Positions 47,981-56,491 of a stretch of DNA of 64,000 nt are shown piece by piece. A program made the position numbers and the translations under genes. How positions within the stretch are numbered: the stretch's first letter is position 1; each line of letters starts with the position of its first letter. The stretch is from NCBI RefSeq assembly GCF_014076415.1, contig NZ_CP043568.1:5084001-5148000 (forward strand), read 5' to 3'. A model generated the notes under the pieces. It did no database searches. It saw nothing but the letters and a program-made list of their open reading frames with translations, and was not told where the DNA came from. The DNA comes from Comamonas testosteroni (lineage in GTDB: Bacteria > Pseudomonadota > Gammaproteobacteria > Burkholderiales > Burkholderiaceae_C).

Positions 47981-47997
47981 TGTAAACGCTGTTTACA
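47981..47997. promoter_or_regulatory. 17-bp palindromic operator-like site
   Basis: TGTAAAC-GCT-GTTTACA is a perfect 7-bp inverted repeat, in an otherwise gene-free gap. It lies between the -35 and -10 elements proposed for the candidate small RNA. It resembles a TyrR box (TGTAAA-N6-TTTACA) but with N5; LacI-type repressor sites are another possibility. Confidence 0.5.
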
Positions 47998-48152
47998 GTC
48001 GAAGCAAGACCTTGGACGGAACTACTGACATTTTTCAACGATCTAAACGCGCTGCCCCGACGCGCAGTTTCACATAAAACTATTACTCAAAGCTTTCAGG
48101 ACATGGGATAGAAGCTCTCCTTTTAAGAGCATCCAAGCCCTATCACGGGTCT

Positions 48153-49334
48153 TCACGAATGGGGAATATGCCCATCACCGCCGGGGAGTTGCCGCTGCGC
48201 CCGCGACACCGACATCAGCACACCCAGCGCCAGGCCCAGCGTGACCATGGCCGTGCCGCCATAGCTGATGAAAGGCAGAGGCACACCTACCACCGGCAGG
48301 ATGCCGCTGACCATGCCCATGTTCACGAACGCATAGGTGAAGAAGATCATGGCCACGGCAGCTGCCATCAGTCGGCCGAACAGCGAGTTGGCATTCATGG
48401 AAATGGCCAGCCCGCGCCAGACAAGCAAGAGAAAGCCGACGATGATGAACAGATTGCCTATGAGGCCGAATTCCTCGGAATAGGCGGCAAAGATGAAGTC
48501 GGTGGTGCGCTCTGGAATGAATTCCAGGTGAGTCTGCGTGCCCGCCATAAAACCCTTGCCCCAGACACCGCCCGAACCGATGGCGATCATGCCCTGAATG
48601 ATGTGAAAGCCCTTGCCCAGAGGGTCGCGCGTGGGGTCCAGCAAGGTACAGACGCGTGTACGCTGATAGTCATGCAGAAAATACCAGCTCACGCCGTCGG
48701 CACAGAGCTGGGGCTCGAACCAGACGATCAGGAAGATGCCGACCAAGGCCAGCAGCACGGGGGGCACGATGAGCTTCCAGGGCAGGCCGGCAAAAAAGAT
48801 CACGGACAGACCTGCAGCCATCACCAGCAGCGAGGTGCCCAGGTCTGGCTGCTTCATGATCAGGCCCACAGGCACCATCAGCAACACAAAGGCAATGACA
48901 AAGTCCGAGGCGCGCAGATTTCCCTCGCGGCGCTGGAACCACCAGGCCAGCATCAGCGGCGTGGCGATCTTCAAAAGCTCGGAGGGCTGAATCACCACTC
49001 CCACATTCACCCAGCGCGTGGCCCCCTTCTTGGTGATGCCGAACAGCGCCACCGCCACCAGCAACACCACGCCCAGGGTGTAGAGCGGCACGGCCACCTT
49101 CATCAGTTGCTGGGGGGATATCTGGGCCAGCACGAACAGCAGACCCGCCGCAATCAGCATATTGCGGCCGTGGTCCACAAAGCGCGTGCCGTGATCGAAA
49201 CCCGCCGAGTACATGGCCAGCAGCCCCGCCCCCGCCAACATGGCGATAAAGAGAAGCAACAGGAAATCAAAGCCGCGAAACAGCGGAACAATGCGTTGCA
49301 GCAGCGAGGGCTTATCGAATTCGATGGCGGACAT
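48153..49334 (-). CDS. rodA: Rod shape-determining glycosyltransferase RodA
   Basis: 393-aa SEDS-family peptidoglycan polymerase with about ten membrane helices; works with PBP2 in elongation. Family segments are RWVNVGVVIQPSELLKIATPLMLAWW, LIMKQPDLGTSLLVMAAGLSVIF, DYQRTRVCTLLDPTRDPLGKGFHIIQG and LPFISYGGTAMVTL. The conserved Asp of QPDLGT (catalytic in SEDS) is present. The ATG at 49334 (MSAIEFDKPSLLQR) is preferred to an in-frame TTG at 49343. The insert EPQLCADGVSWYF before the DYQR motif looks lineage-specific. mrdA is not nearby downstream. Confidence 0.95.
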   Translation of the reverse strand: MSAIEFDKPSLLQRIVPLFRGFDFLLLLFIAMLAGAGLLAMYSAGFDHGTRFVDHGRNMLIAAGLLFVLAQISPQQLMKVAVPLYTLGVVLLVAVALFGITKKGATRWVNVGVVIQPSELLKIATPLMLAWWFQRREGNLRASDFVIAFVLLMVPVGLIMKQPDLGTSLLVMAAGLSVIFFAGLPWKLIVPPVLLALVGIFLIVWFEPQLCADGVSWYFLHDYQRTRVCTLLDPTRDPLGKGFHIIQGMIAIGSGGVWGKGFMAGTQTHLEFIPERTTDFIFAAYSEEFGLIGNLFIIVGFLLLVWRGLAISMNANSLFGRLMAAAVAMIFFTYAFVNMGMVSGILPVVGVPLPFISYGGTAMVTLGLALGVLMSVSRAQRQLPGGDGHIPHS

Positions 49335-49512
49335 GGGCCGCAATTATCGTGGGAGCCGACCGCCGTGCAGCTTGCAGGGTTGAGCTTTGCTGACGACTCA
49401 AGTCGGCCCAGGCTCATTCCCCCCGCCATAGGCCTTCTCCCCTGATAGGCTTGGGGCAGACAGTCCACAATGACCGAGACAGAAGTGTTTTTTACCAGAG
49501 GAGATTGCCGCT

Positions 49513-50097
49513 ATGACGACCACCCACCTGCTGTATCTGCATGGCTTTCGCTCCTCCCCTCAGTCCAACAAGGCACGCATCATGGCGGACTATGTGGGCG
49601 CCAGGCATTCCAAGGTACGCTGGTGGTGTCCTCAGCTGCCGCCCTCGCCGCGAGAAGCGGCGGCCGTGATCGCCGAGGGCATCGCCAACTGGCCACGCCA
49701 GAACATGGCCGTCATGGGTTCGTCGCTGGGTGGCTATTACGCCAGCTGGGTGGCCCAGCTGGCACGCTGCAAGAGCGTGATGATCAACCCCGCCGTCAAC
49801 CCGGCCCGCGACCTGGAAAAATACATTGGCGAGCAGTCCAGCTGGCATGACCCTGAGGAAACCTTCTTCTTTCGCCCCGAATACATTGAGGAATTGCGCC
49901 AGCTCGACACCCGCGCCATGACGCCGGCAGCACCCGAGATGGTGTTGATCGCCCAGGGCGACGAGGTGCTGGACTGGAACGAGATGAGCGAGCGCTACCC
50001 TCACGCCCTGCAATTGGTGCAAGAAGGCGGCGACCACGCCCTGAGCAACTTTGCCGAGTATCTGGACCGGATCGACGAATTCCTGGCCTTGGCCTGA
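49513..50097 (+). CDS. YqiA/YcfP-type alpha/beta-hydrolase (esterase)
   Basis: 194-aa small esterase-like hydrolase. LLYLHGFRSSPQSNKA is the oxyanion loop, GSSLGGYYASWVA holds the nucleophilic Ser (GxSxG), an acid occurs in IAQGDEVLDW, and the His is in EGGDHALSNF. YqiA of E. coli hydrolyses palmitoyl-CoA and small esters. It precedes an RNB nuclease gene with 168 nt between; a truncated 3'-end repeat lies there. Confidence 0.9.
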   Translation: MTTTHLLYLHGFRSSPQSNKARIMADYVGARHSKVRWWCPQLPPSPREAAAVIAEGIANWPRQNMAVMGSSLGGYYASWVAQLARCKSVMINPAVNPARDLEKYIGEQSSWHDPEETFFFRPEYIEELRQLDTRAMTPAAPEMVLIAQGDEVLDWNEMSERYPHALQLVQEGGDHALSNFAEYLDRIDEFLALA

Positions 50098-50130
50098 CCC
50101 CCTCGGCGACTCCATGCGCCGCCCCAGGGA
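50096..50130 (+). repeat. 3'-end-associated repeat, partial copy H
   Basis: The sequence at the esterase stop (TGACCCCCTCGGCG) matches the first segment of the repeat family; the rest is lost. Confidence 0.45.
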
Positions 50131-50265
50131 ACGGCTGTATCGCTATAACGCCCCCTGTTCGCAGCCCTTACCGCGCGGGTGCCGCGTCTGATATTGACCG
50201 ATCTCAAGCATGAACTGAATCACTTCTGAGCGCCGAATGTTCGGCTCGTGGGAAAATGCGCGGTT

Positions 50266-52335
50266 ATGCACGCACTGTTTGAAGAAGCCGGCAAATTTCT
50301 GGCCGGGCGCATCCTCTCCGAAGCCGAATCCTCTGCCCAAGTCGAGCTGGACTCGGGCAAGCGGGTCAAGGTCAAGGCCGCCAATATCCTGCTCAAGTTC
50401 GAGAAGCCGGCTCCTGCCGAGTTGATCGCTCAGGGCCAGGCCCAGGCCGCCGAGATCGATCTGGATCTGGCCTGGGAATTTGCGCCCGAGGAAGAGTTCG
50501 GCTTTGCCGACCTGGCGCGTGACTATTTTTCAGAATCCGCGACGCTGGCCCAGCAGGCCGGTGCGCTGTTCTGCCTCTACGACGCACCGCACTATTTCCG
50601 TCGTGCGGGCAAGGGCCGCTTCAAGAAGGCCCCTGCAGAAATCCTGCAGCAAGCCCTTGCCGCCATCGAGAAGAAAAAGCAGATTCAGTCACAGATCGAC
50701 GCCTGGGCCGAGGAACTGGGCCGCGGCGAGTGCCCGCAGGCGATCCGCGAGCAGCTCTACAAGATTCTGTTCAAGCCCGACAAGAACGCCCCCGAATACA
50801 AGGCCGTGGTCGACGCCAGCCGCGCCACCAAGCTGGCCCCGCTGGAGCTGCTGCACCGCGCTGGCGCCATCGACTCGTCCTACCAGTTCCACTGGAAGCG
50901 CTTCCTGTTCGACAACTTCCCCAAGGGCACAGGCTTCCCCTCCGTGCAGGCTCCCCAGCCACCGGACGACCTGCCCGTGGCCGATGTACAGGCCTTCTCC
51001 ATCGACGACTCGGCCACCACCGAAATCGACGATGCGCTGTCCGTCACCGGCCTGGGCACGGGCACCGTCACCGTGGGCATCCACATTGCCGCTCCCGGTC
51101 TGGCCATCACGCCCGGCGGCGAGCTGGACAAGCTGGGCCGCGCCCGCCTGTCCACCGTCTACATGCCCGGCTACAAGATCACCATGCTGCCCGACGACGT
51201 GGTGCATATCTACACGCTGGACGAAGGCCGCTCCAACCCCGCCGTTTCTCTGTATGTGCAGATCAACGAGGAGACGCTGGAGACCATCTCCAGCGAAACC
51301 CGTCTCGAGCGCGTGCCAGTGGAAGTCAACTTCCGCTACGACAAGCTCGATCACATCGTCACCGAGGAATGGCTGACGGACTCCTCAATCGAAGTTGAAA
51401 ACACGCCCGATTCTTTGCTGGGAAAGCGCAAGGAGCTCACCTTTTTGCAGCGCTGGTCCAAGTTCCTCAAGGCCAATCGCGAAGTCGTGCGCGGCAAGCC
51501 CGAGAACTTCAACCGCCCGGACTACAACTTCCGTCTCGTCGGCAACGACGGCGCCGAGCCCAACGGCAGCGAGCAGGTGCAGATCACCGTGCGCAAGCGC
51601 GGCGCGCCGCTGGACCTGATCGTGGCCGAGGCCGCCATCGTGGCCAACAGCACCTGGGGGCTGATGCTGGCCGAGCACGGTGTGCCCGGCATCTACCGCA
51701 GCCAGGCCAGCCTGGCACCCGGCGTCAAGGTACGCATGAGCACCAAGGCCTTGCCGCATGCCGGTATCGGCGTGAAAGCCTACTCCTGGGCCACCTCGCC
51801 GCTGCGCCGCTATGTGGACCTTGTCAATCAATGGCAGATCATTGCCTGCGCCCGCCATGGCAAGACGGCTGCCCTTGCAGCGCCCTTCAAGCCCAAGGAC
51901 GCCGAGCTGTTCGGCATCATCAGCAGCTTTGACGGCGCCTACAGCGCCTACAACGGCTATCAGGCCGGCATGGAGCGTTTCTGGACACTCAAGTATCTGG
52001 AGCAGAACGGCATCAGCGAACTGACGGCCAGCGTGTTCAAGGAAGGCCCCAACGGTTCCTTCCTGGTGCGCGCCGACAATCTGCCTCTGGTGCTGCCCGT
52101 GCTGGGTGCGCAGAACCTGCCGCGCGGCGCCCATGTTCGCGTCAAGCTCGGCGAGATCGACGAGATCTCGCTGGACATCTCGGGGACGCTGATCGAACGC
52201 CTGGATGCAGGAGCCGAGGCCGAAAGCGAAGATGAGGACAGCGGCGAGGACGATGAAGAAACCGTGGCCGGCCCCATCTCCATTGCAGTGGACATGAACG
52301 AAGCCGATCCCGCTGCAGACCAGCCCAAGTCCTGA
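50266..52335 (+). CDS. RNB-domain exoribonuclease (RNase II/R family)
   Basis: 689 aa. An N-terminal OB-like region precedes the RNB catalytic domain (about residues 240-560). The acidic metal-binding cluster is FSIDDSATTEIDDALSV; RARLSTVYMPGYKITMLPDDVV and WATSPLRRYVDLVNQWQI are further RNB motifs. A C-terminal S1-like region is followed by a very acidic tail (EAESEDEDSGEDDEE). It is shorter than RNase R and lacks a full S1/basic tail, so it is a betaproteobacterial RNB family member of its own. 3'-5' degradation of RNA is expected. The ATG at 50266 is used. Confidence 0.9.
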   Translation: MHALFEEAGKFLAGRILSEAESSAQVELDSGKRVKVKAANILLKFEKPAPAELIAQGQAQAAEIDLDLAWEFAPEEEFGFADLARDYFSESATLAQQAGALFCLYDAPHYFRRAGKGRFKKAPAEILQQALAAIEKKKQIQSQIDAWAEELGRGECPQAIREQLYKILFKPDKNAPEYKAVVDASRATKLAPLELLHRAGAIDSSYQFHWKRFLFDNFPKGTGFPSVQAPQPPDDLPVADVQAFSIDDSATTEIDDALSVTGLGTGTVTVGIHIAAPGLAITPGGELDKLGRARLSTVYMPGYKITMLPDDVVHIYTLDEGRSNPAVSLYVQINEETLETISSETRLERVPVEVNFRYDKLDHIVTEEWLTDSSIEVENTPDSLLGKRKELTFLQRWSKFLKANREVVRGKPENFNRPDYNFRLVGNDGAEPNGSEQVQITVRKRGAPLDLIVAEAAIVANSTWGLMLAEHGVPGIYRSQASLAPGVKVRMSTKALPHAGIGVKAYSWATSPLRRYVDLVNQWQIIACARHGKTAALAAPFKPKDAELFGIISSFDGAYSAYNGYQAGMERFWTLKYLEQNGISELTASVFKEGPNGSFLVRADNLPLVLPVLGAQNLPRGAHVRVKLGEIDEISLDISGTLIERLDAGAEAESEDEDSGEDDEETVAGPISIAVDMNEADPAADQPKS

Positions 52336-52364
52336 CCTCCACACCTCATAGCCCTGACGCTGCC

Positions 52365-53225
52365 GTGAAACTGCCCACCTCTCTTCGACGACTGAGTACG
52401 CTGCAGCTGGCGCTAGGCGTTTCCATCGCCATCCATGCCGTGCTACTGGCCATCCGCTTCGTGGACCCGGAACGCTTCGAGCGCGTGTTTCAGGACACGC
52501 CGCTGGAAGTGATCCTGGTCAACGCCCGCGCCAACGAGACGCCGGACAAGGCCCAGGCCATTGCCCAGACCTCGCTGGCTGGCGGCGGCGATGCCGACCA
52601 GGGCCGCTCCACCAGTCCCATGCCCTACTCGGCGCTGACGACAGTGGGCGATGATTTCGAGGAAAAACAGCGCCAGCTCGATGCCATGCAGGAGCAGCAG
52701 AACCACTTGCTGACCCAACTGCGCCAGCAAGTGGCCGCGCTGCCCCCCATAGACCCGCGCCTGAGCGCCGACAACAAGGCCCTGGAGGCACAGGAAGAAA
52801 AGCGCTTGCAGCTCATCAAGCTGCTGGCCGAGATTGAAAAGCGCATCAACGAAGAGAACGCCCGCCCCAAGAAGCGCTATATCAGCCCCGCCACCAAGGA
52901 GGCCGTGTATGCGGTCTACTACGATGCGCTGCGCCGCAAGGTGGAGGACAAGGGCACGGAAAATTTCCCCGAGTACAAGGGCCAGAAGCTGTATGGCGAG
53001 CTGGTCATGATCCTGACCGTGAACCATGACGGCCGCGTGCTTTCCACCGAGGTTGTGCAGGGCTCGGGCAACCGCATGCTCGATACCCGTGCCGAGGCCA
53101 TCGCCCGCGCCGCCGGCCCCTACGGCCACTTCGGCCCGGCCATGCGCTCCAAGGCCGATCAGATTGCCGTCGTCTCGCGCTTCAGGTTCACGCGCGAGCA
53201 GACACTGGAAACAGACATAAGGTGA
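52365..53225 (+). CDS. TonB-family energy transducer-like protein
   Basis: 286 aa. One N-terminal membrane helix (LQLALGVSIAIHAVLLAIRF, residues 12-31) is followed by a charged Q/E-rich coiled-coil region (EEKQRQLDAMQEQQNHLLTQLRQQ...) and a C-terminal TonB_C-type fold (KLYGELVMILTVNHDGRVLSTEVVQGSGNRMLDTRAEAIARAAGPYGHF). The usual X-Pro-rich spacer of TonB is absent, as in TonB_2/TolA-like proteins. GTG start 29 nt after the RNB stop. Partners (ExbBD) are not nearby. Confidence 0.87.
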   Translation: MKLPTSLRRLSTLQLALGVSIAIHAVLLAIRFVDPERFERVFQDTPLEVILVNARANETPDKAQAIAQTSLAGGGDADQGRSTSPMPYSALTTVGDDFEEKQRQLDAMQEQQNHLLTQLRQQVAALPPIDPRLSADNKALEAQEEKRLQLIKLLAEIEKRINEENARPKKRYISPATKEAVYAVYYDALRRKVEDKGTENFPEYKGQKLYGELVMILTVNHDGRVLSTEVVQGSGNRMLDTRAEAIARAAGPYGHFGPAMRSKADQIAVVSRFRFTREQTLETDIR

Positions 53226-53345
53226 CCCCCTGTGCCGCCTTCGGCGTCTTCCCCCGCTTTCGCATCGCTTCGCTTGCGGGCGGGGAACGCAGCCAGCGCG
53301 GCGGGACGGCCCTTGCGCATCTGCCTCGGCTTAGGCTTGGCCGGT
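53222..53345 (+). repeat. 3'-end-associated repeat, copy D
   Basis: Begins at the TonB-like stop (TGACCCCCTGTGCCGCCTTC) and runs through GGCGGGACGGCCCTTGCGC. Same orientation as the upstream gene. Confidence 0.7.
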
Positions 53346-53406
53346 TTCACGGGCCACTGTCCCAACGCGTATCCAACTCTGCTCAGCGATTTCTTTCAGC
53401 CTTTTT

Positions 53407-54273
53407 ATGACCAATACGCTTGATGCCTACTGCGTCATGGGCAACCCCGTTGCCCATAGCCGCTCCCCCTGGATTCATGCCCGCTTCGCCGAGCTGACCG
53501 GCCAGCCCCTCAGCTACGACCGCGCCCTGGTGCCGCTGGATGGCTTTGCCGACTTTGTGCGCGACTTTGCCGCGCGCGGCGGCAAGGGCTGCAATGTGAC
53601 CGTTCCCTTCAAGCTGCAGGCGGCCGAGCTGGCCACCAGTACCAGCGAGCGCGTGCGGCTGGCTGGTGCCGCCAATACGCTGGTATTCGGCGCCAACGGC
53701 ATTCATGCCGACAACACCGATGGCCTGGGCATCGTCGCCGACATCACCCGCAATGCCGGTGTGCCCATCGCCGGGCGCGATGTGCTGCTGCTGGGTGCGG
53801 GTGGCGCCGCCGCTGGAGCCCTGGGCTCTATGCTGGAGCAAAAGCCCCGCCGCCTGGTCGTGGTCAACCGCACTCATGCCAGGGCTCAAACGCTGGTCCA
53901 GCAGCATACGGACATTGCCACACTACATAAAGTAGAGCTGCTAGCACTTGAAAGACAAGTGCTCGAGATCGATCTGACCCAAAATTTCGACATCGTCATC
54001 AACGCCACGGCCAGCAGTTTGGCTGGGTCTGATGTGCCCGCGCCCGCCAGCGTGCTGCACGCACGCAGTCTGGCATACGACATGATGTACGGCCCCGCCG
54101 CCCAGAATTTTCTGGACTGGGCCAGCAGCCACGGCGCGCTGGCGCGTGATGGCCTGGGCATGCTGGTGGAGCAGGCTGCTGAATCCTTTGCCTTGTGGCG
54201 CGGCGTGCGTCCGCCGTCTGCGCAGGTTCTGGCCGAGTTGCGTGCCTTGCTGCAAGCCGAAGCGGCACATTGA
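53407..54273 (+). CDS. aroE: Shikimate dehydrogenase
   Basis: 288-aa NADP-dependent enzyme reducing 3-dehydroshikimate. CVMGNPVAHSRSPWIHARFAE (substrate loop), GCNVTVPFK with catalytic Lys, NTDGLGIV, and LLLGAGGAAAGAL (nucleotide loop) identify it; NRTHARA holds the NADP-phosphate Arg. The region LHKVELLALERQVLEIDLTQ (encoded near 53925-53985) is an extra segment relative to E. coli AroE and is built on a short palindrome. Supplies the same pathway as aroG at 45 kb. Confidence 0.95.
   Translation: MTNTLDAYCVMGNPVAHSRSPWIHARFAELTGQPLSYDRALVPLDGFADFVRDFAARGGKGCNVTVPFKLQAAELATSTSERVRLAGAANTLVFGANGIHADNTDGLGIVADITRNAGVPIAGRDVLLLGAGGAAAGALGSMLEQKPRRLVVVNRTHARAQTLVQQHTDIATLHKVELLALERQVLEIDLTQNFDIVINATASSLAGSDVPAPASVLHARSLAYDMMYGPAAQNFLDWASSHGALARDGLGMLVEQAAESFALWRGVRPPSAQVLAELRALLQAEAAH
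53943..53963 (+). repeat. Palindromic repeat inside aroE
   Basis: AGCACTTG-AAAGA-CAAGTGCT is an 8-bp perfect inverted repeat in coding sequence, preceded by AGAGCTGCT. It resembles short intergenic palindromes of related genomes; here it is in frame. Confidence 0.5.
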
Positions 54274-54287
54274 AATCACCACGCACC

Positions 54288-55016
54288 ATGAAAGCTCTTG
54301 GCCGACTGCTGTTGCTTGTGCTCTGCGCAGGGCTGTTGCTGCAATTATTTTTTGCAGCACGCATCGCAGTCATGGCCTGGTTGGATCCAGAGTCCACCAG
54401 CTATCAGCGCTCCGAAGCCTGGCAGCTTGCGCACAGCAGCGAGGGCCTGCGCTGGCGCCAGCAATGGGTGGACTACGGCCAGATCTCCAGCCACCTCAAG
54501 CGCGCGGTGATTGCCTCCGAAGATGCCGGCTTCATGGACCACCACGGCGTGGAATGGGATGCCGTTCAGAGGGCCTGGCAGCGCAACGCCAAAGCCGAGG
54601 CCAGGGCCATGCAGGCAGAAAAAGCCGGAAGCAACAGCAAGCCCGCCAAGGTCTATGGTGGCTCCACCATCACCCAGCAGCTGGCCAAGAACCTGCTGCT
54701 GTCGGGCGAACGCAATTTTCTGCGCAAGGGCCAGGAGCTGGTGCTGGCGCAATTGCTGGAGCTGATGCTGAGCAAGCAGCGCATTCTGGAGATCTACCTC
54801 AACAATGTGGAATGGGGCCAGGGCGTATTCGGCGCCGAGGCCGCCGCCCGGCATTACTTCCGCAAGAGTGCCACCCAGCTCAATGCTGCGGAGGCAGCGC
54901 GACTTGCCGCCATGCTTCCGGCGCCCAAGCGCTTCGAGAAAATGCCGCAATCGCGCTATCTGGCGCAGCGCAGTCGCACGATTGCACGCTATATACCGAT
55001 GGTGACGCCTCCCTGA
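54288..55016 (+). CDS. mtgA: Monofunctional peptidoglycan transglycosylase MtgA
   Basis: 242-aa GT51 glycosyltransferase. An N-terminal membrane anchor (LGRLLLLVLCAGLLLQLFFAARIAVMAW) is followed by the catalytic domain with Glu in VIASEDAGFMDHHGVEWDAV, GGSTITQQLAKNLLLSGERNFLRKGQE and a second Glu in LEIYLNNVEWGQGVFGAEAAARHYF. The ATG at 54288 follows aroE by 14 nt. The final codons (Pro-Pro-stop, CCTCCCTGA) lie inside a 3'-end repeat. Confidence 0.95.
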   Translation: MKALGRLLLLVLCAGLLLQLFFAARIAVMAWLDPESTSYQRSEAWQLAHSSEGLRWRQQWVDYGQISSHLKRAVIASEDAGFMDHHGVEWDAVQRAWQRNAKAEARAMQAEKAGSNSKPAKVYGGSTITQQLAKNLLLSGERNFLRKGQELVLAQLLELMLSKQRILEIYLNNVEWGQGVFGAEAAARHYFRKSATQLNAAEAARLAAMLPAPKRFEKMPQSRYLAQRSRTIARYIPMVTPP

Positions 55017-55103
55017 GGCGCTTCGCCTGGGCGGCCCACGCCTTCCCCCGAGCAGAAGGCAGCATCGCCGCGAGGCGGCTCTTGCTTGCTGCCACCCGCA
55101 TGG
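55010..55103 (+). repeat. 3'-end-associated repeat, copy E (supplies mtgA stop)
   Basis: CCTCCCTGAGGCGCTTCGCC starts within the last mtgA codons; GCGAGGCGGCTCTTGCTTGC follows. The TGA of the repeat's CCCTGAG is the mtgA stop codon. Confidence 0.65.
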
Positions 55104-55138
55104 AACGTGAAGGTTTTGTACGTGGATAATCGACAGCC

Positions 55139-55687
55139 ATGCGAATTCTAGGAATCGACCCTGGCCTGCAGACCACGGGCTTTGGCGTCATCGACATGGA
55201 AGGCCAGCGCCTGTCCTATGTGGCCAGCGGCACCATACGCACCAACAAGATGGAGCTCGGCGACCTGCCGGGCCGTCTCAAGGTGCTGTTCGACGGCATC
55301 TCGGAAGTCGCCTCGCGCTACCAGCCCGAGGTGGCTGCCGTGGAAATCGTCTTCGTCAACGTCAACCCCCAGTCCACGCTGCTGCTGGGCCAGGCCCGTG
55401 GTGCGGCGCTGACGGCCCTGGTCAACGCCAATCTCGCGGTTTCCGAATACACCGCCCTGCAGATGAAAAAAGCCGTGGTAGGCCATGGCCGCGCGGCCAA
55501 GAGCCAGATTCAGGAAATGGTCAAGCGGCTGCTGCAACTGCCCGGTCTGCCTGGTACCGATGCCGCCGACGCGCTGGGACTGGCCATCACCCATGCCCAC
55601 GCGGCTGCCGCCATGGGACTGATGGCCAAGTCCACCGATCTGCGCCGCAAGCAACATGCCATGTACCGGAGCGGACGGGTCTATTGA
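55139..55687 (+). CDS. ruvC: Holliday junction resolvase RuvC
   Basis: 182-aa endonuclease. [18 protein letters not shown] carries the first catalytic Asp; [24 protein letters not shown] carries the Glu; [15 protein letters not shown] carries the C-terminal Asp pair. Normal length. ruvAB are not in the window. Followed by a 3'-end repeat and a bidirectional terminator. Confidence 0.96.
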   Translation: MRILGIDPGLQTTGFGVIDMEGQRLSYVASGTIRTNKMELGDLPGRLKVLFDGISEVASRYQPEVAAVEIVFVNVNPQSTLLLGQARGAALTALVNANLAVSEYTALQMKKAVVGHGRAAKSQIQEMVKRLLQLPGLPGTDAADALGLAITHAHAAAAMGLMAKSTDLRRKQHAMYRSGRVY

Positions 55688-55796
55688 GCTCGCCCTGAGC
55701 CGCTTCGCGGCTTTCCCTTCTCTCTTTGGAAGGGGTCGGCAGTTGCGCCGCAGGATGGCCCTTGCTCGCTGCCTTCGAGTTGGAGCGCACACCGTT
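55684..55796 (+). repeat. 3'-end-associated repeat, copy F (after ruvC)
   Basis: GCCCTGAGCCGCTTCGCGGC, then GGAAGGGGTCGGC, GGCCCTTGCTCGCTGCC and GTTGGAGCGC. It starts within 5 nt of the ruvC stop. Confidence 0.65.
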
Positions 55797-55815
55797 TCAA
55801 AGCTCTGCCTGATAC

Positions 55816-55845
55816 AAAAAAGCCGTGACATGTCACGGCTTTTTT
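55816..55845. terminator. Bidirectional terminator, ruvC / rcnB-like
   Basis: AAAAAAGCCGTGACA/TGTCACGGCTTTTTT: a 10-bp GC-rich stem with A and T flanks on both sides, between convergent genes. Confidence 0.88.
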
Positions 55846-55860
55846 GATGGTGTGATTTGC

Positions 55861-56289
55861 TTAATAGGCGCTCAGCACCATGGAGGCGATCACACCTGTG
55901 GCAATGGCAACCAGCAGATAGTCGCCGCCGTTCTGAATCCAGTGGTAGCCACGCGGCGGTGCCGACAGATGATGGCCGCGCCAGTCATTCACCACATAGT
56001 GCTGGCTGCGGTATTGCGGCGGCACGCGACTGCCCTTGTACCAGTTATGGTCGGGACCACCGCCACGGCGACCATTGTCGTGATGATCGGCACGTCGGTC
56101 ATCACGCCTGTCATAGCGCTGCTCATGCCGGCCACGATCATCATGGCGACCGCCATGGCGCATGTCCTGCGCTCCATGCCCATTGCCGCGGCCAGGCGGT
56201 GGGCCGGGCTGCGCCTGGACGGCCAGACTGCCCAGGCCCAGGCAGGCGGCAACGGAGGCAGAAAGAATGCGGGTAGTCAAACGGGACAT
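55861..56289 (-). CDS. RcnB-family periplasmic protein
   Basis: 142 aa. The signal peptide is RILSASVAACLGLGSLAVQAQ. A His/Arg/Asp-rich low-complexity stretch (HGGRHDDRGRHEQRYDRRDDRRADHHD) follows, then the RcnB motif WYKGSRVPPQYRSQHYVVNDWRGHHLSAPPRGYHWIQNGGDYLLVAIATGVI. E. coli RcnB tunes Ni/Co export by RcnA; the His-rich stretch could bind metal. No rcnA nearby. AAGGAG precedes the ATG. Confidence 0.87.
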   Translation of the reverse strand: MSRLTTRILSASVAACLGLGSLAVQAQPGPPPGRGNGHGAQDMRHGGRHDDRGRHEQRYDRRDDRRADHHDNGRRGGGPDHNWYKGSRVPPQYRSQHYVVNDWRGHHLSAPPRGYHWIQNGGDYLLVAIATGVIASMVLSAY

Positions 56290-56491
56290 GGGTACTCCTT
56301 TGTCGAATCGTTTCGGTCAACAAGGTGTGCGGCCAGTCATGGCGGCCGCAGCAGAGCCATCTTTACCCAATTTCGGTACCGCAAGAAGTGAGCAACTGCC
56401 GATTTACCACTTTTTGCGCGCTGTTTACAGAACAGAAACCTATGAAACGCCGAGCCGGATTTGGCAAGCCGCTATCAATATTCATTAACTC

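Noticed and set aside
47981..47997. True TyrR box
   Set aside because: The centre between TGTAAA and TTTACA is 5, not 6, bases; kept only as an unassigned operator-like site.
47709..48038. 109-codon minus-strand ORF between rodA and tldD
   Set aside because: It runs through the terminator hairpin and into the tldD start; no ribosome site, and its sequence looks random.
53222..53423. Small plus-strand ORFs of about 62 codons between the TonB-like gene and aroE
   Set aside because: They lie in the 3'-end repeat and vary with it; not protein-coding.
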